Source: Plazaster borealis
Lineage: Eukaryota > Echinodermata > Asteroidea > Forcipulatida > Labidiasteridae
Assembly (NCBI GenBank): GCA_021014325.1
Contig: CM037464.1
Span: forward strand, 2,821,127-2,885,126
Reading direction: 5' to 3'
Length of the DNA: 64,000 nt
Of this stretch, positions 24,632-36,800 are shown one piece after another. The notes under the pieces were generated by a model that was not told the origin of the DNA, ran no database searches, and saw only the letters and a list, made by a program, of their open reading frames with translations. Every line of letters begins with the position of its first letter. Position 1 is the first letter of the stretch. A program made the translations under genes and the position numbers.

Positions 24632-27600
24632 GAAGGAATTTCGTCAGCCTCCAACGTTCATTTCAAAGCAATTGGGATCAATCTTTTACAATAACATCCA
24701 TAAAATCGATTTCGCTTATATTCCCTCTATACAGACGATAAGCTTTCATTGTAACAGTGTTTGGGATTTTTTTTCAACACACGGGACAATTTTCCCCTGT
24801 AACAAAGGATCGTTATTGATGGCGGATAGCCCCGACAACACTGTCACTGCTACGTGGGAGAACAAGGGGTGGGAACAAAACTACTGTGTGTGAGTAACAA
24901 CGATACAAGGGGGGCCACTCGACGCAATGGCCCCCGTGTGCCACAGTACGCCAGCTGAACAATTACACACGCGACAAGGGACAACTCCTATTGTGTCCAC
25001 AATCAGGGCTTACTAAGCCTACCCGTGTTGGTAAGGATTTACCCCCAAAGTGCCCGCAACTGGGCTCCCCTTTGTTCCCCAGCACGAGCGGTCGCGTGCT
25101 TGCCGATGGCGGCGGGTATCGATCGCCAAACGTACTCTTCGGGCCAGTGGTCACTGTCGTTGTCCGGCCGGGACTGATACATACAGCTAGTTTGGGTAAA
25201 TTGTTACCATTGTTTTGTTGGAACCAGAACGAAGACTTCTTCGTACGGGTGTTGGGTTACGCTGTTGCAGTGTTAAGGAACTTGCCTAAATTATCGCTGT
25301 AAGAAAGGATATAGTACGAACCTTCATATGATCCTACCCTTTATTAAGTGGCATTGTTTTCTTTTCCTTTTCCTTTCTTCTTTTGTTTAATAGGATTCAA
25401 ATTAAAATACAAGAATAAAGGTTTTGGTGTAAATGAAATCTCATGACGGTAGCCAATGAGTCTATAATGACGTAGGACCTTATTGAACCAATCAATTTCA
25501 TCACAATAGACCCCAGTTCATTTTCGAAACTTTTATCTTGGGGCTAATTAGTTGTACTTTCAAAAAAGGAAACAATTAATATTTTCAATACTATTTGTTA
25601 CAGGATCACTGATTAAAGTATTCGGCAAAATACTAATGCAAATAAATCACACAGTTAGGATAACACACTGTCAACATGTGTTTCATTAGCGTAAAATTCC
25701 ACTTTTATACACGAAGGAAAATGCAAACACAAAGTGAGGTCGCAAGGTCAAATGCCCGCTGCAAAGTTAAAAATAAATAAATAAATAAATTTAAAAAAAT
25801 TAAAAATAAAATAAACGACGAATATTTGGTTAATCAGGAATGAAACATCATCTTTATAGGATGGAGTATTTTGTATTATCATTATTATTATTATTTTTAA
25901 TGAGAAACATTACCCTCAGAAATGTTTCTCAATGAAATTATCTTATCTTCGAGAAAATAAAAGTCCCTAGTATTGTATGAATAGGCCAAAAGGCCAAGGT
26001 ATATGCCAAATTTGGGTTGTCTGGAAGCATGGGACTGCACATGCGTCATGGTGCGATGTTTTTCTCATACGAGAACCACAAAGTTAGACTCATGAAATCC
26101 ATCTTGAAAAACAAGGGGTTGAAATTAGAGTGCCCTCCCTAAAACCAGAGAATTAACAGTCCACAAAATTCAGTGTTTCTTAACTCTCGAAACCCAAACC
26201 GAACACCCTGAGTTCACATATTTGTATTGCGAGGTTTACAAAATGGCGCCTTTCAGGACTTGAAAAGCACAGCCGCGGGAATTACCGAAAATTATAATTA
26301 TTGATAAGCCGATCGGCGTTCCCAGGGTAACTTCAAGTTGAAGTTTCCTGAACATTGAGCGCCATTCCTACAGTGTGACCCCATCGTTCACCTGCAGCTA
26401 AAATCCCCGACGAACATTTCATGTTGTCCTTTTTCAACCAATTCTTCTATTATGAACTGGTCTTTTCGGGTGGCAAGCGGACCATGGATGGACTGACGGA
26501 CTGTTGACGCAGTCAGCTGAGGTCTACCGAACATAAACAATTAAGAGGGGAAAAAACACTGAAATAATCTGACTTTTCGGTGGAGCTTCGGACCTGGTCT
26601 AAAGATAAAACTAACATTCTTTATTGAATATGACTTAGTTTGAACTTCACAGTCACTGTTATACACTTATGTTCCTTGCCCACGTATTATTGAGAAAATA
26701 TAAGAAATAGCATACACTCTTTTGTCTTTGTCATACTTGATTTTTTCTTTGTATTGTTAGCTTATTTGGTCAACAAAATTACAAATTACATTGATTGGAA
26801 GAAAACATACGTCAACTTACACTGGATGACTATGAATTGCATTTGATTCTATAGTATTTAACCGTGCCCTGGTTTTGCGTGACCTTAATTGCATCTCCGT
26901 CAATAACTAAAACATCGAGTTCAGTAAAATGGAAACTAAGATGTCAATACCAACTGGCGTACAGTATGCTTTAGAAAAACTGTTAATTATGTAAATTTGA
27001 CAAAGGAAGTAAAAACCCTTATTTATTTCCACACACAAAAACCCAATGGCTTCGTTGGTTTCCATGATTTGACGCAAAGTAAGGAAAATCTTGATGTTGA
27101 CATTAATCATGGAGCTATATTGAAGGAGCTCCGTGATATAGTTAACATAAACGACCGATTCTTGGGCATTTAATACAAATGCTTTTAGTGGGAAGTAATC
27201 ACTAACAATTCGACTGCAAAAGTACAATGTTTTTTTGTTGGGGTGAAAACCCCGTATTTCCCTGTTCTTTTGACTAGCATTGACTTGTTACTGTAAGCAT
27301 AGGGCTATGTTACTCTGAAATGGACAATGTCAGGGGTTACTTTAGGCGGGCCCGTTGAGTTTCGGGTTCCCCTTTTTCTCTTTGATCAATGCGTGTAAGG
27401 GGATCAGGGTACTCCACAAAAGGTCTATCGGTTTTTGTTTCGATATCACAGTCTGTCCCCGGAAGCGAGTAGTAAGGGGGGTGCGAAAGCGGCCACTGGG
27501 GTCTTTACAATGAGGGAAGGTTTAGAAACCATTGTATCCGCAGACCCGCAACTGATGACAAGTGTAAAACAAAGACAACAACTGGAGGCCCCTTTCCCTT

Positions 27601-30400
27601 AACTTTGGAGGGGGAATCTTAAGTGGGTTATGTAGTTACAATCGATGCCTCGACAGATGTGACGAAATTATAGCCATTCACGCGCGTTTAAAATGGACCT
27701 GTAGAAATAACAAGTACCACAGTGTTTCTGTAAAAACACTGAAATGAACCCGGGCTAAAAGCTGTGTCTCATACTACATGTAGTTTGTTTTCCCTGATGA
27801 CCGGAGGGGATAGGGTCACACACTAAAGGCCCGGGCAATTGACAACTCTGAAAGCGGAAATGTTTTTCAAAAAAGAAAAACACACGAGTGGAGTTCAGTT
27901 CGATTGTTGATTTCCGTTGATGTTTATTCTTCCTGATGAAATACTACATTGACTATATACTGTAGTAGATCATTAAAGGATTGAAGTGTCGTCTATTAAA
28001 AGCGATCGCTTGTCATTATCTGACAAACCTTTGGCCCTCTCTCGACATGCGTGCGTCATAATAAAGGATAACTTTTGAACGAATTGCACCAACCTAATTC
28101 CGAATTTAATAGTTACAACCTAATTGGAGGCATAACTGACCACTTAACTTCAAACGGTGCAGGTGTTTTGTTTTCAATTGTAACGTATGTATTATTCACT
28201 GGATGGTACCCAGACGCTCGCTTGAAAATTATAAGCGTGAACTCATCGCGTTGAAGTTTCAATCTTGTTTAAAACTCTTTATAAGGCCCTTTTCGAAACC
28301 CGGTGACTTGGGCTTGTGCCCTGGACGTTCCCACCACTAAGACTAAGAGGCTCTCGTCTCGGCCATCAACGTTCCATATATGAGAACCATTGCTGTAATC
28401 ATTACTCGGTGCGGAGGGATAGTCAAATAAAGATGGCCGACTATCTGCCTCATGCCATGAGTTTGACCTTAACTTTTCCAGTGACTAGCCAGGTGGACCA
28501 GTTAGCTTGCCAGTTCACTCGTCCGTCAGCTTTTTCACTGGCCCATGTTTTATGGTCCTCTTTCAACACTGTTGGACTTGTAGTTTAAAGCAATATGAAC
28601 AATCAGTGATTTACTTGTAATATTAAACTAGCCAGCCGGACTCATATAGTTGGACAGAATTTTGATTGGTTCTTGGCTGTTTTAACTGCCATTTGGCCAG
28701 CGGACAACTGTTAAGAGAGAAACACCACCAGCAACATTTGGTTCTCCCTCTAGCCAGTCTTCATGACACTACGGTCGCACACCGTAAACAAAGCTCTTTT
28801 TATTAAGAAAACACAACGTCATTATGGAGCCATAAGCGCGTGACCAAAAGTCCAAAAAGGGATACTGGTTGGTGAAATAGCGTGTACTCGTAAAATTGAT
28901 TGTGTAGCATAAAGAATTGTTCCTTTTTACACCACTTAAAAAAAAACAGCACAAAGAAAGAGAAAATTAAGGCCTGCCCAAAAGATTGTTGAAAGGTTCG
29001 TAACAATAGGGGGGTTTCTCTAAGAAAACATGTTTTAATGGTTAAATTGTGTCTGTGCTCCGAAGTTACCAGCAGGCTTGTCTTGACAATGCAATTCTTT
29101 TCTTTCTGTATGAAATTACAATCTTGTAACTCGAAAGACAATTTTCAGGTTGACAAAATTTACTGCAAGTGAACTTTTGCATGATTTAATTTACTATAAC
29201 GATTCAAAATTAATGCTTTGTTACCAATTTAACAGACATGTACATGTACCTCCACGGCAGAGTATCGTGGAAGAAAGGGGCAATAGTTCATCAATATGAC
29301 GCCACCATCGCGTTCCCTGACTGCAATAACACCATTGAATACTGAATCTCGATTCACAAAACAGAGTCAGGGTGCCCAGGGTGCCAGACTATTTTGTCCC
29401 TCCTGCCTCGGTTTGGTCACATTGCTGCCATCGACACGGCTATTATCGCGATATCATGTCCGATCATCCATTGGAAGAAAGAGAGATACACTTGAAGTTG
29501 AATTATTCTAATGCTATACAACCACGTGATCCTCTGTTGGCTTTAGCGGTGTGAAATTACACCTTTGCGTTGTCTGATTGGCTTGCAGTGATCACATGGG
29601 ATTTACCGTCCAATCAAAGTGCCCGATGGATTTATGAATGGGTATTTTATTGTTATGAACAAATATACAAATCAATACTGAGTCTATGCCACTATAAAAA
29701 AGGCCGACAGTCTCGTCATATAACGCATGAAAATAAAAAGGATTGTTGACTTTAATTTGCTGATGTCATCATTTTTTAACGATATTAAAGACGAAGGAAT
29801 TATTAGATACTGAAGTGTTTGGCGGTAGCAATGTTGTCTCTCTGAGTGTTAGAGACGCCATTTCCTTTTCTTACACTCCTGCCCAAGTAGGCTGCATTGA
29901 TTTCTGTCTTGATTCAATTTTCCTTTTTAATGTCACGGACTTGAAGGGATACAATTTTCTAAAATTTAAAGTGGCCTTTAAAATGTCTTTTCATCTCTCA
30001 GAATATAATGATGTGGAAATGACGGGTTTTTTGTGTTAAATTCACGCGCTTCAACTTGACCTTTCTGTCTTATCCATGGCCCCGGCTGCTCTTGTGTTGG
30101 AAATCTGCGACTATATTTCAGAAGTATCTAGCACCTCGTTAGCTGATACGTGTAGCTCCGATTCCCTCCGGCTACGTGACATTGTCAAGCTTGTTTGACT
30201 GCTGCGAAGGGGATTTTGTTTCTTATTGCTGAACAAAACAGACGTATAGTGGCAGTTAGTTCAGGCTTTACGGAGTACTCCATTCTCCCGCCATACTTGC
30301 ATTCTGTCAGCTAAATTGTAATTTTACCTCCACCGTAATGGCCATCATACTGCGCAGTCGAATTCATTGATGGTGTTGTGCCGTATACGTTTGGGTTTTC
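24632..30400. other. Unique intergenic DNA without a supported gene
   Basis: Several short frames exist (for example around 24991-25302 and 26907-27227) but none has splice-bounded coding structure or recognisable similarity. An (AAAT)n stretch lies near 25765-25815. GC is somewhat higher near 24900-25300 and 27300-27850. Confidence 0.45.
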
Positions 30401-30419
30401 GGGAGTAAATGTTGTCATT

Positions 30420-30490
30420 GCTGTGAGTAATGATGTCATATCAAAGCTCGAGTCTCAAATGACGTCACTCTGACGTGTCATAGACCGTAT
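30420..30490. promoter_or_regulatory. CRE/ATF-like site cluster
   Basis: A perfect palindromic CRE (TGACGTCA) is at 30460-30467. TGATGTCA lies about 30 bp before it, near 30431-30438, and TGACGTGTCA lies at 30471-30480. The cluster is about 1.1 kb upstream of the putative first coding ATG of the NOL4 gene. That it regulates this gene is an inference. Confidence 0.4.
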
Positions 30491-30681
30491 CACCCTTTGA
30501 CCAGGTTCAGTATTGGTTTGTTTGGACGATCTTCCCAATAAGGGAACTCGGCAAAGCTTCCACCAGGGGATATAAATGCCACGCTGGCAACAAACATTGG
30601 TTTAACGTCTATGATAATGATCTGCACAAATTAATAATAATTGTGATTCGGTAACTAGACGACAATACTTCAGCCGTTACC

Positions 30682-30750
30682 TTGACCGGATTCGAACCCA
30701 CAACCATGCGACTGCAAGTCCTGCAGTCTAACCACCTGACCACGGTGGCG
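30682..30750 (-). repeat. tRNA-derived SINE head
   Basis: The - strand reads GCCACCGTGGTCAGGTGGTT (box A-like) and then GGGTTCGAATCC (box B), the arrangement of a tRNA gene. It is not a functional tRNA: the anticodon loop AGGACTT lacks the U33 equivalent and the 3' side does not pair with the acceptor strand. Most likely the head of a SINE. Confidence 0.6.
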
Positions 30751-31593
30751 TACTCACAACTAAGGACCAGAATATTTTCCCAAGCCTCGGTTTGGTCATA
30801 TTGCTTTGAATTAAACGAAGCGAAGGGCGCGATCTATAATGATGCAACCTGCTTGTATTTCTGATTTAATTGTTGCATCAATTGCTTACTGAAATGGCGT
30901 CCACATGACATTTCAGCTGGAGTTGCCCAACTTGCTGCAGCGTTACACGATTTTTGGTCCAAACCCGATCTCTCATCATGGTAAACCTTTTGTATTTGAA
31001 TAACGTGGGATGGACTCGAGGTTGTCAATGAAGTGGGCCGGCCATTGTAATTCTGTGTATGACTACAAAGTAAGGAGGGCAGGAGGGTACCAACCAAAAT
31101 GGCCACCGTTTGTGAGTTGGGTACGCAGTGAGCCTCTCGTTGATAGCAAAAGATGTGATTATTTACTGTGTCAGGGTCTCTACATGCCTTTGTTCAAAAC
31201 TGTTCTTATTAATGTTGTTTTGGCGTCCCATTCTGTTCGTTGTCGGTTTCGTTCCCTTAGCAACTGCACCCAATACGGGAGAAAGTCTTACGTAACTATG
31301 GTATCAACTTTCCCTTTGGAGGAATGTATTTCTTAAGAATGCTTTATGCTTGTGATTTGACCCGTAACGTGTATTAGGTGTTCGTTCCACCCCTCCATGG
31401 TTTCACCATGGTTTTCTTGAGCTTTGGTGGACAAGGTCCATAAAGTACAAAAACAAAGAACAATAATTTGACTGTTGTCCTAATACTAGGCTTAACGGAG
31501 ATTGTAGTGGTATTACTTTTAACGAAAAGGGTCGTCAACACTATTGCGTCTTTCAAGATAGTGTAGTACCGGGTTGAATTTTAGAAACAAGTC
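30751..31593 (+). promoter_or_regulatory. NOL4: Putative 5' region of the NOL4 transcript
   Basis: The sequence immediately upstream of the 31594 ATG contains no other exon I can support. A TAG (31582-31584) lies in frame nine bases before the ATG. It either closes the frame, making the ATG a true start, or is itself part of a weak splice acceptor (TTGAATTTTAG). No clear TATA box was identified. Placing a promoter here is an inference from the exon position. Confidence 0.3.
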
Positions 31594-31683
31594 ATGGCGA
31601 ACACAGAAGAGTTTTGGAAACATTTGGTGACGTTTATGGCTGTTCAGATGAAATCAATCCACACTGCTATTCAGCTTGGTGAG
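31594..31683 (+). CDS. NOL4: NOL4/NOL4L ortholog, putative first coding exon
   Basis: The ATG at 31594 opens a 30-codon frame (starting MANTEEFWKHLV, ending HTAIQLGE) that stops exactly at a strong donor, GAG|GTGAGT. It ends in phase 0, as required by the next firm exon at 43644, whose first codons are GAC GAC. The join gives MKSIHTAIQLGEDDASLSSA. This resembles in layout the vertebrate segment where a Met/Lys-rich helix runs into an acidic Ser-rich stretch (comparison from memory). It would make a 464-residue protein. Longer vertebrate NOL4 forms have an extra N-terminal domain, and I found no exon for it here. This exon may therefore serve a short isoform, with other exons left of the window. 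A TTAA MITE begins 14 bp after the donor. Confidence 0.6.
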
Positions 31684-31697
31684 GTGAGTCTGGTAGC

Positions 31698-32087
31698 TTA
31701 AAGGTATCGTACACGTTTGGTAATGATTCAAACAAATATTAGCATAAAAACTTACTTGGTAACAACATGGAGGTAATTAACAAGCAACAGAGAGCTGTTG
31801 AAAGTATAAAACATTGTAGGAAACGACTCCCTCTGAAGTAACGTAGTTTTTGAGAAGGAGGTAATTTCTCACTAAAATAATAAAAACTTCTTGCAAGAAG
31901 TTTTTATTCCTATCTGAAAGCACATAAATTTGTACAACAAGGGTGTTTTTTCTTTCATAATTTTCTTGCAACTTCGATGACCAATCGAGCCCAAATTTTC
32001 ACAGGCTTGTTATTTTATGCATATGTTGGGATACACCAAGTGAGAACACTGGTCTTTGACAAATTCCAAACAAGTTCATGCCTTTAA
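31698..32087 (+). mobile_element. TTAA-bounded MITE, family A, copy 5
   Basis: Starts TTAAAGGTATCGTACACG and ends CAAGTTCATGCCTTTAA (slightly decayed). It contains the central ACTTCTTGCAAGAAGT palindrome. It lies 14 bp downstream of the donor of the putative first NOL4 exon, in the same orientation as the gene. Confidence 0.9.
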
Positions 32088-32322
32088 ACCTTATCTCCAT
32101 ACTTAAACCACGAAGTGTTTCACTCCTCCCTGGTACTAGGGCGAGGATGCGGTGAAACAGTCGTTGTGGTCCCCCTTTTCGCTGGCCCCGTTTGGACTGC
32201 TCCGTTGCAGGTGAAAGTCCACCTCTTTGTAGTCTTAAGTCAATACGTAAATACTGCCAGGGAGTGTTTTTCACGTTCTAACTTGCTTCATCAATGACTG
32301 AAGAGGGAACGTTTAAAATTAG

Positions 32323-32729
32323 TTTACAGGCAGGGTGTACTTTTGGTAATTACTCCACAAGATAATGACCATAAAAACTTACTTGGTAAAAAGAGCACTG
32401 GGGAGCTGTTGGTATTATAAAACACTGTTAGAAACAACCCCCTTATGAGTAATGTAGTTTTAGAGAAAGAGGTAATTTTCACCCAAAACTTTGAATCTGT
32501 TTAAGGCTTCAGGCATGAAACCTTCTCATGCATCTGAAAGCACACAATTCTATGCAACAAGGGTGAGGTTTTTTCTTTCATTATTTTCTTGCAACTACGG
32601 TCACCAATTGAGCCCAAATTTTCACAGGTTTGTTATTTTATGCATATTATGTTGGGATACACATTATGTTGGGATACACCAAGTGAGGATACTGGTCTTT
32701 GACAATTACCAAAAGTATACCCTGCTTTT
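32323..32729 (+). mobile_element. TTAA-type MITE, family C, copy 2
   Basis: Left end CAGGCAGGGTGTACTTTTGG, right end CCAAAAGTATACCCTGCTTT. The outer TTAA has decayed. It contains a short internal tandem duplication of ACATTATGTTGGGATACAC near 32640-32680. The body is the same as in the 55828-56207 copy. Confidence 0.8.
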
Positions 32730-33413
32730 GTACGATCGTACCAATACGGTAGCTCTCATGAGTCATGGCGCCATTTACCAAAAATTTCAGGCACTAAATT
32801 CTTCAACTTATGCAATTGCTCCATTTGTCTCCTTTTCTTTAGTTCTTTTTAAACTTTGTATGTATTGAACAAACATGTTTTTGTTGTTGTTGACTCTTTA
32901 TGGTTACCCGTCTTACTAAAGTTATTTCAAAAGCAGAGGGAGTGCCTTTAAAAGGTGTCACATCCAGAGTCCATATTTAACATTGTTTTTGAATTTTAAC
33001 AAAAATGTAACCACAAATACTTTTGTTCACGATAAGCGTAACATGCAACATCGCCGTAAGTTTTTATACTTTTGTTTTTCACTTTGATTTGTTTCTGTAG
33101 TAAGTGCCCTTTAAATACGGTACTAAATACAGGTGTTAACATACACATATGGACACGACACAATAAATCAAAACTGCATGTAATGTGGAACTAGTTATAA
33201 TACAGTGACGGAGTACAGCGTATAATAGGAAATATAATGACCGGACACTTTGTGTGTAGATTTGTTTTTAGTCTGTCATTATAAAGATGTAATCTCCACA
33301 TCGCAAACCTTAAGAGTCTATAATTAGATTTTTGATTTTTGATTTTAAAAATCAAAATAAACGAAGAGCATATAACAGACATTATAAATGGAAAAAAAAT
33401 ATATGTTTAAATA

Positions 33414-33804
33414 TTAAAGGCAGGGTATACATTTGGTAATTGTCAAAGACCATTATCCTCACTTGGTGTATCCCAACATTATGCATAAAATAACAAACCT
33501 GTGAAAATTTGGACTCAATTGGTCATCGAAGTTGCAAGAAAATAATGAAAGAAAAGAACCACCCTTGTTGCATAGAATTGTGTGTTTTCAGATGCCCGAG
33601 TGAGAAGGCTTCATGCCTGAAGCCTTTCTCAAATTCAAATATTTTGTTGAAAAGATACCTCTTTCTCTAAAACTACATTACTTCAAAGGGTGTCATTTCT
33701 AACAATGTTTTGTAATATCAACAGCTCTCCAGTGTTCTTTACGAAGTAGGTTTTTATGAACATTAATTTTTGGAGTAATTACCAAAGGTATACCCTCCCT
33801 TTAA
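33414..33804 (-). mobile_element. TTAA-bounded MITE, family C, copy 3
   Basis: Begins TTAAAGGCAGGGTATACA and ends GGTATACCCTCCCTTTAA. The reverse-orientation body includes GAAGGCTTCATGCCTGAAGC as its central hairpin. Within the first NOL4 intron. Confidence 0.85.
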
Positions 33805-36800
33805 TGGTCAATTTATCTTGTTGGGTGCCTAGTGCCGAGTACGTAATGGTTAATGTATTCTTTCTTCCAGGCACCAGACTATAGAAGAAAACCAATTATA
33901 AACCTTTCTGTTGTTGATAAACAAACCGCGCTGGTGGCATGGACGGCCGAATGTATTGTTAGCAATAACATTATATTGTGACCAAATTCAACATTTCTGA
34001 AAATTTTCATTTAAAACAAAATACATCCCATGATTGGTTGCTTTGTTTACAACAAATTCAACACTATTTTTGAATATTTGTGTAACATTGTTAACAAACT
34101 GTGGCTATCTGTTTTTGCTTTGCATTTCATGGCTTCCCCTTTTCAACCTTGGTTGGCAAAAACTTGGGCTGTGACTTTGCAATGGCAAGGTCTATTACAG
34201 TGACTCTTAACCCAAATCCGTCAGATTTAAATGGATTGCTGAGCGGTATAAAGAACAAAAGCTAGCAGGCCCAGGGGGACCTCAAGCACCCTAGTTGACT
34301 ACCCCCCCCCTTCTACGCTGTGCCAATGGGTTGGATCTCACCTTCCACCGCCACGTTAATACGCTGTATGGACGCAAAATTCCGTGATAAATGGACACGC
34401 TGGTGAAACAGAATGCCCCTAGCATTTGAATAAAAGTCACACAGCGTCAAAATGCAAACAAACTAACAACGAAATAAAGGAAATAAATAAATAAATAAAC
34501 GTCGGCCTAGGCAGACTGACCCACTAATTTAAATCCCCGTATGTTATGTTTTCTTCAAAATAAGAACATTACTGCCTTTTTAAAATGCGGGTCGCCCCAG
34601 AAAGCGTCGCATGAAAAAAGGGTACATTTTGGACTATAAGCTTGGTCCTTGATTTGGTTGACGTTATTTTTTTTATTTTTTTTTTTTTTCAAGTGTTTTT
34701 TTTTAAAGTTTGCCAGATCAAGCTGAAGCACAATTAAACACTAACTAAATATGAGTTAATTTAGCGTGTTCATGTTTGTTGTTGGTGCCAACTCTTCTTT
34801 TTTACGCTGGAAGCGGAAGCAGTCAACTGAAAACATCCATGCAAGTCTGGTACGAAGTAAATAAATGTTTTTTTAACTGCAGGCACAAAAAGAATGATAA
34901 ACTGAAACTATAAAGAAGCAATACTACTTGTGTGATATATTATTGTATTGTTATTATTATTCCCAAGAAATGAGATACATGTATAAATGCTGTTGAATCC
35001 CATTGGCAATTATGTAAATATCTGATCGTTTTGATGGCAATATGCAAGGCTGGGGGTCTTTACATTCCAAGATGACATGAGCCTATTTATCAACTGCCAA
35101 GCGACTATGTTTTCTTGAGCAATCCCGGGGTATATTCCTGCACCCACACATTTCATGCACTGTGCCAGCAAAATGCTCCGTGGTGCCATGGTAAAGGGGA
35201 CCCGGGAACAAAAATTTGCACCCCATGTCACATTGCGCGCCGCCATATATGGCCCGGGCCCCGTGCCCCGCACGCGACCACAAGATTGTGAAGCAAGGGC
35301 CACGGCCACATTTTTGTCGTGCATGTGTTCCCAAGGCTAGGGGCCAGGCGTGGGCCGGCTCACCGGCTGACTGGCTGCTTGCTCCCCCCATTATGGGTCT
35401 GCTTCTGAGGGCTTGAAGGAAGTATGGCCCGTTGGTTTGCTTTCCCCGTGCCAGGGCCTTCTCTCGTTCTCTCCCTCTCTCCTCTTCTTGTAACACAGTC
35501 AGAGGGGTCGCGTGGAGTGCGTGCGACCGTGTCCTGGTTAGGATTATTGGCCCATACTTCGGCAGGATACGTCCCAGTGCAGACAGGGGGGTTGGACGGC
35601 CTATGGTATGCTGCCAAGAAATGGGTTTGGCGTCGTTGAAAAGGTCTGGCAAGCTCCTGGAAGCGATTTTCCAGTCAGCAGTGTAATCGGTCCTTTTCCA
35701 ATTTGGAAATGAAATTTTTAATTAATGGCGATACCATATGACAACAAGTCGAAAACGCGACTGTGTATATATTGTGTGTGAGTATCATTATCAAGCCAGC
35801 CTTCAAATTTATTGTATGCCTTGTTGTATAGAGTTAGCTTGGCTATTCATTCAACCGGATCGTCACTCAACCTGAAACCATCCGGTTTTACTTTGTATAC
35901 ACAAACAGAAATTATCATCAGCAAGATGGTAACAAAACACTCCATAAAACATATATATCTCTCACGACACCAACCAAAACTGGTCGGTTTTGAATCAGCA
36001 TTTTGATGACTCGATTGGATAAAACCTTTGACCATACGGGGGACTGTGGGAAGTCTAAACAAAGGACCATCTGGGACCCGTGTGATATCAACAATAAAAT
36101 CTACACAATTCAAATGAGGTAATTAAATCGACAACAAACGTTGGTTCGCTTAAATCGGGTTCAGTAATGACTTGTAATTGTAATATTGTTGTTAAAATTC
36201 ACCAGAATTCTTCGCGAGTAGGCCTGTACCATAAACGGCCAGCAATTTAGAAATTCACATTTTGTTATCTGAAAGACAATTTGTTTACGATCAAAATTAT
36301 CCATGTTCTATTCACTTTGCAAAAATGCCTAGTGGGTGGAAAAGCACGTCACCGTTCTATCATTCGTAGCCGTACGTACATTATTTTGCAAACAATGAAA
36401 ACGAGTGTTGGGAATTTGACTAAACTTGGGAATAGGCCTACTGGGTTGAACTGTGCGAAATCTTTATCTGAAAATGTCATTATGCTGTAGGGGGGTCCTT
36501 TAAGGCCATATGTACGCATATACATAACACTTCAAGCTATTCACCACGCACACTTTGGCCTTTTTTGTTTCTAAAAAAGGGTATTGCATAGTTTCCTTTC
36601 GTCATCAATATTATAGAGATTCACCAGGAACAGAACAATGGACCATGTTCAACTGTGTATTATGGCCTGTGTGCAGTCCAGAGCTACAACGACTGCGCGC
36701 CACGGCCGTCATGATTGCGCAAACTTTACAACCTCGTTATTTAATATCTCCCCCTGCACACAAAAAAAGCGGAATGAAGGGGTGACAAAAGCAGCCAGCA

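Noticed and set aside
30682..30750. tRNA gene on the - strand
   Set aside because: Boxes A and B are present, but the anticodon loop lacks U33 and the acceptor strands do not pair. It is better read as a SINE head.
35083..35652. 189-codon - strand frame as a real gene
   Set aside because: Overlapping frames are open in other phases, as expected for GC-rich DNA. No domain or gene signals seen; kept only as an unexplained block.
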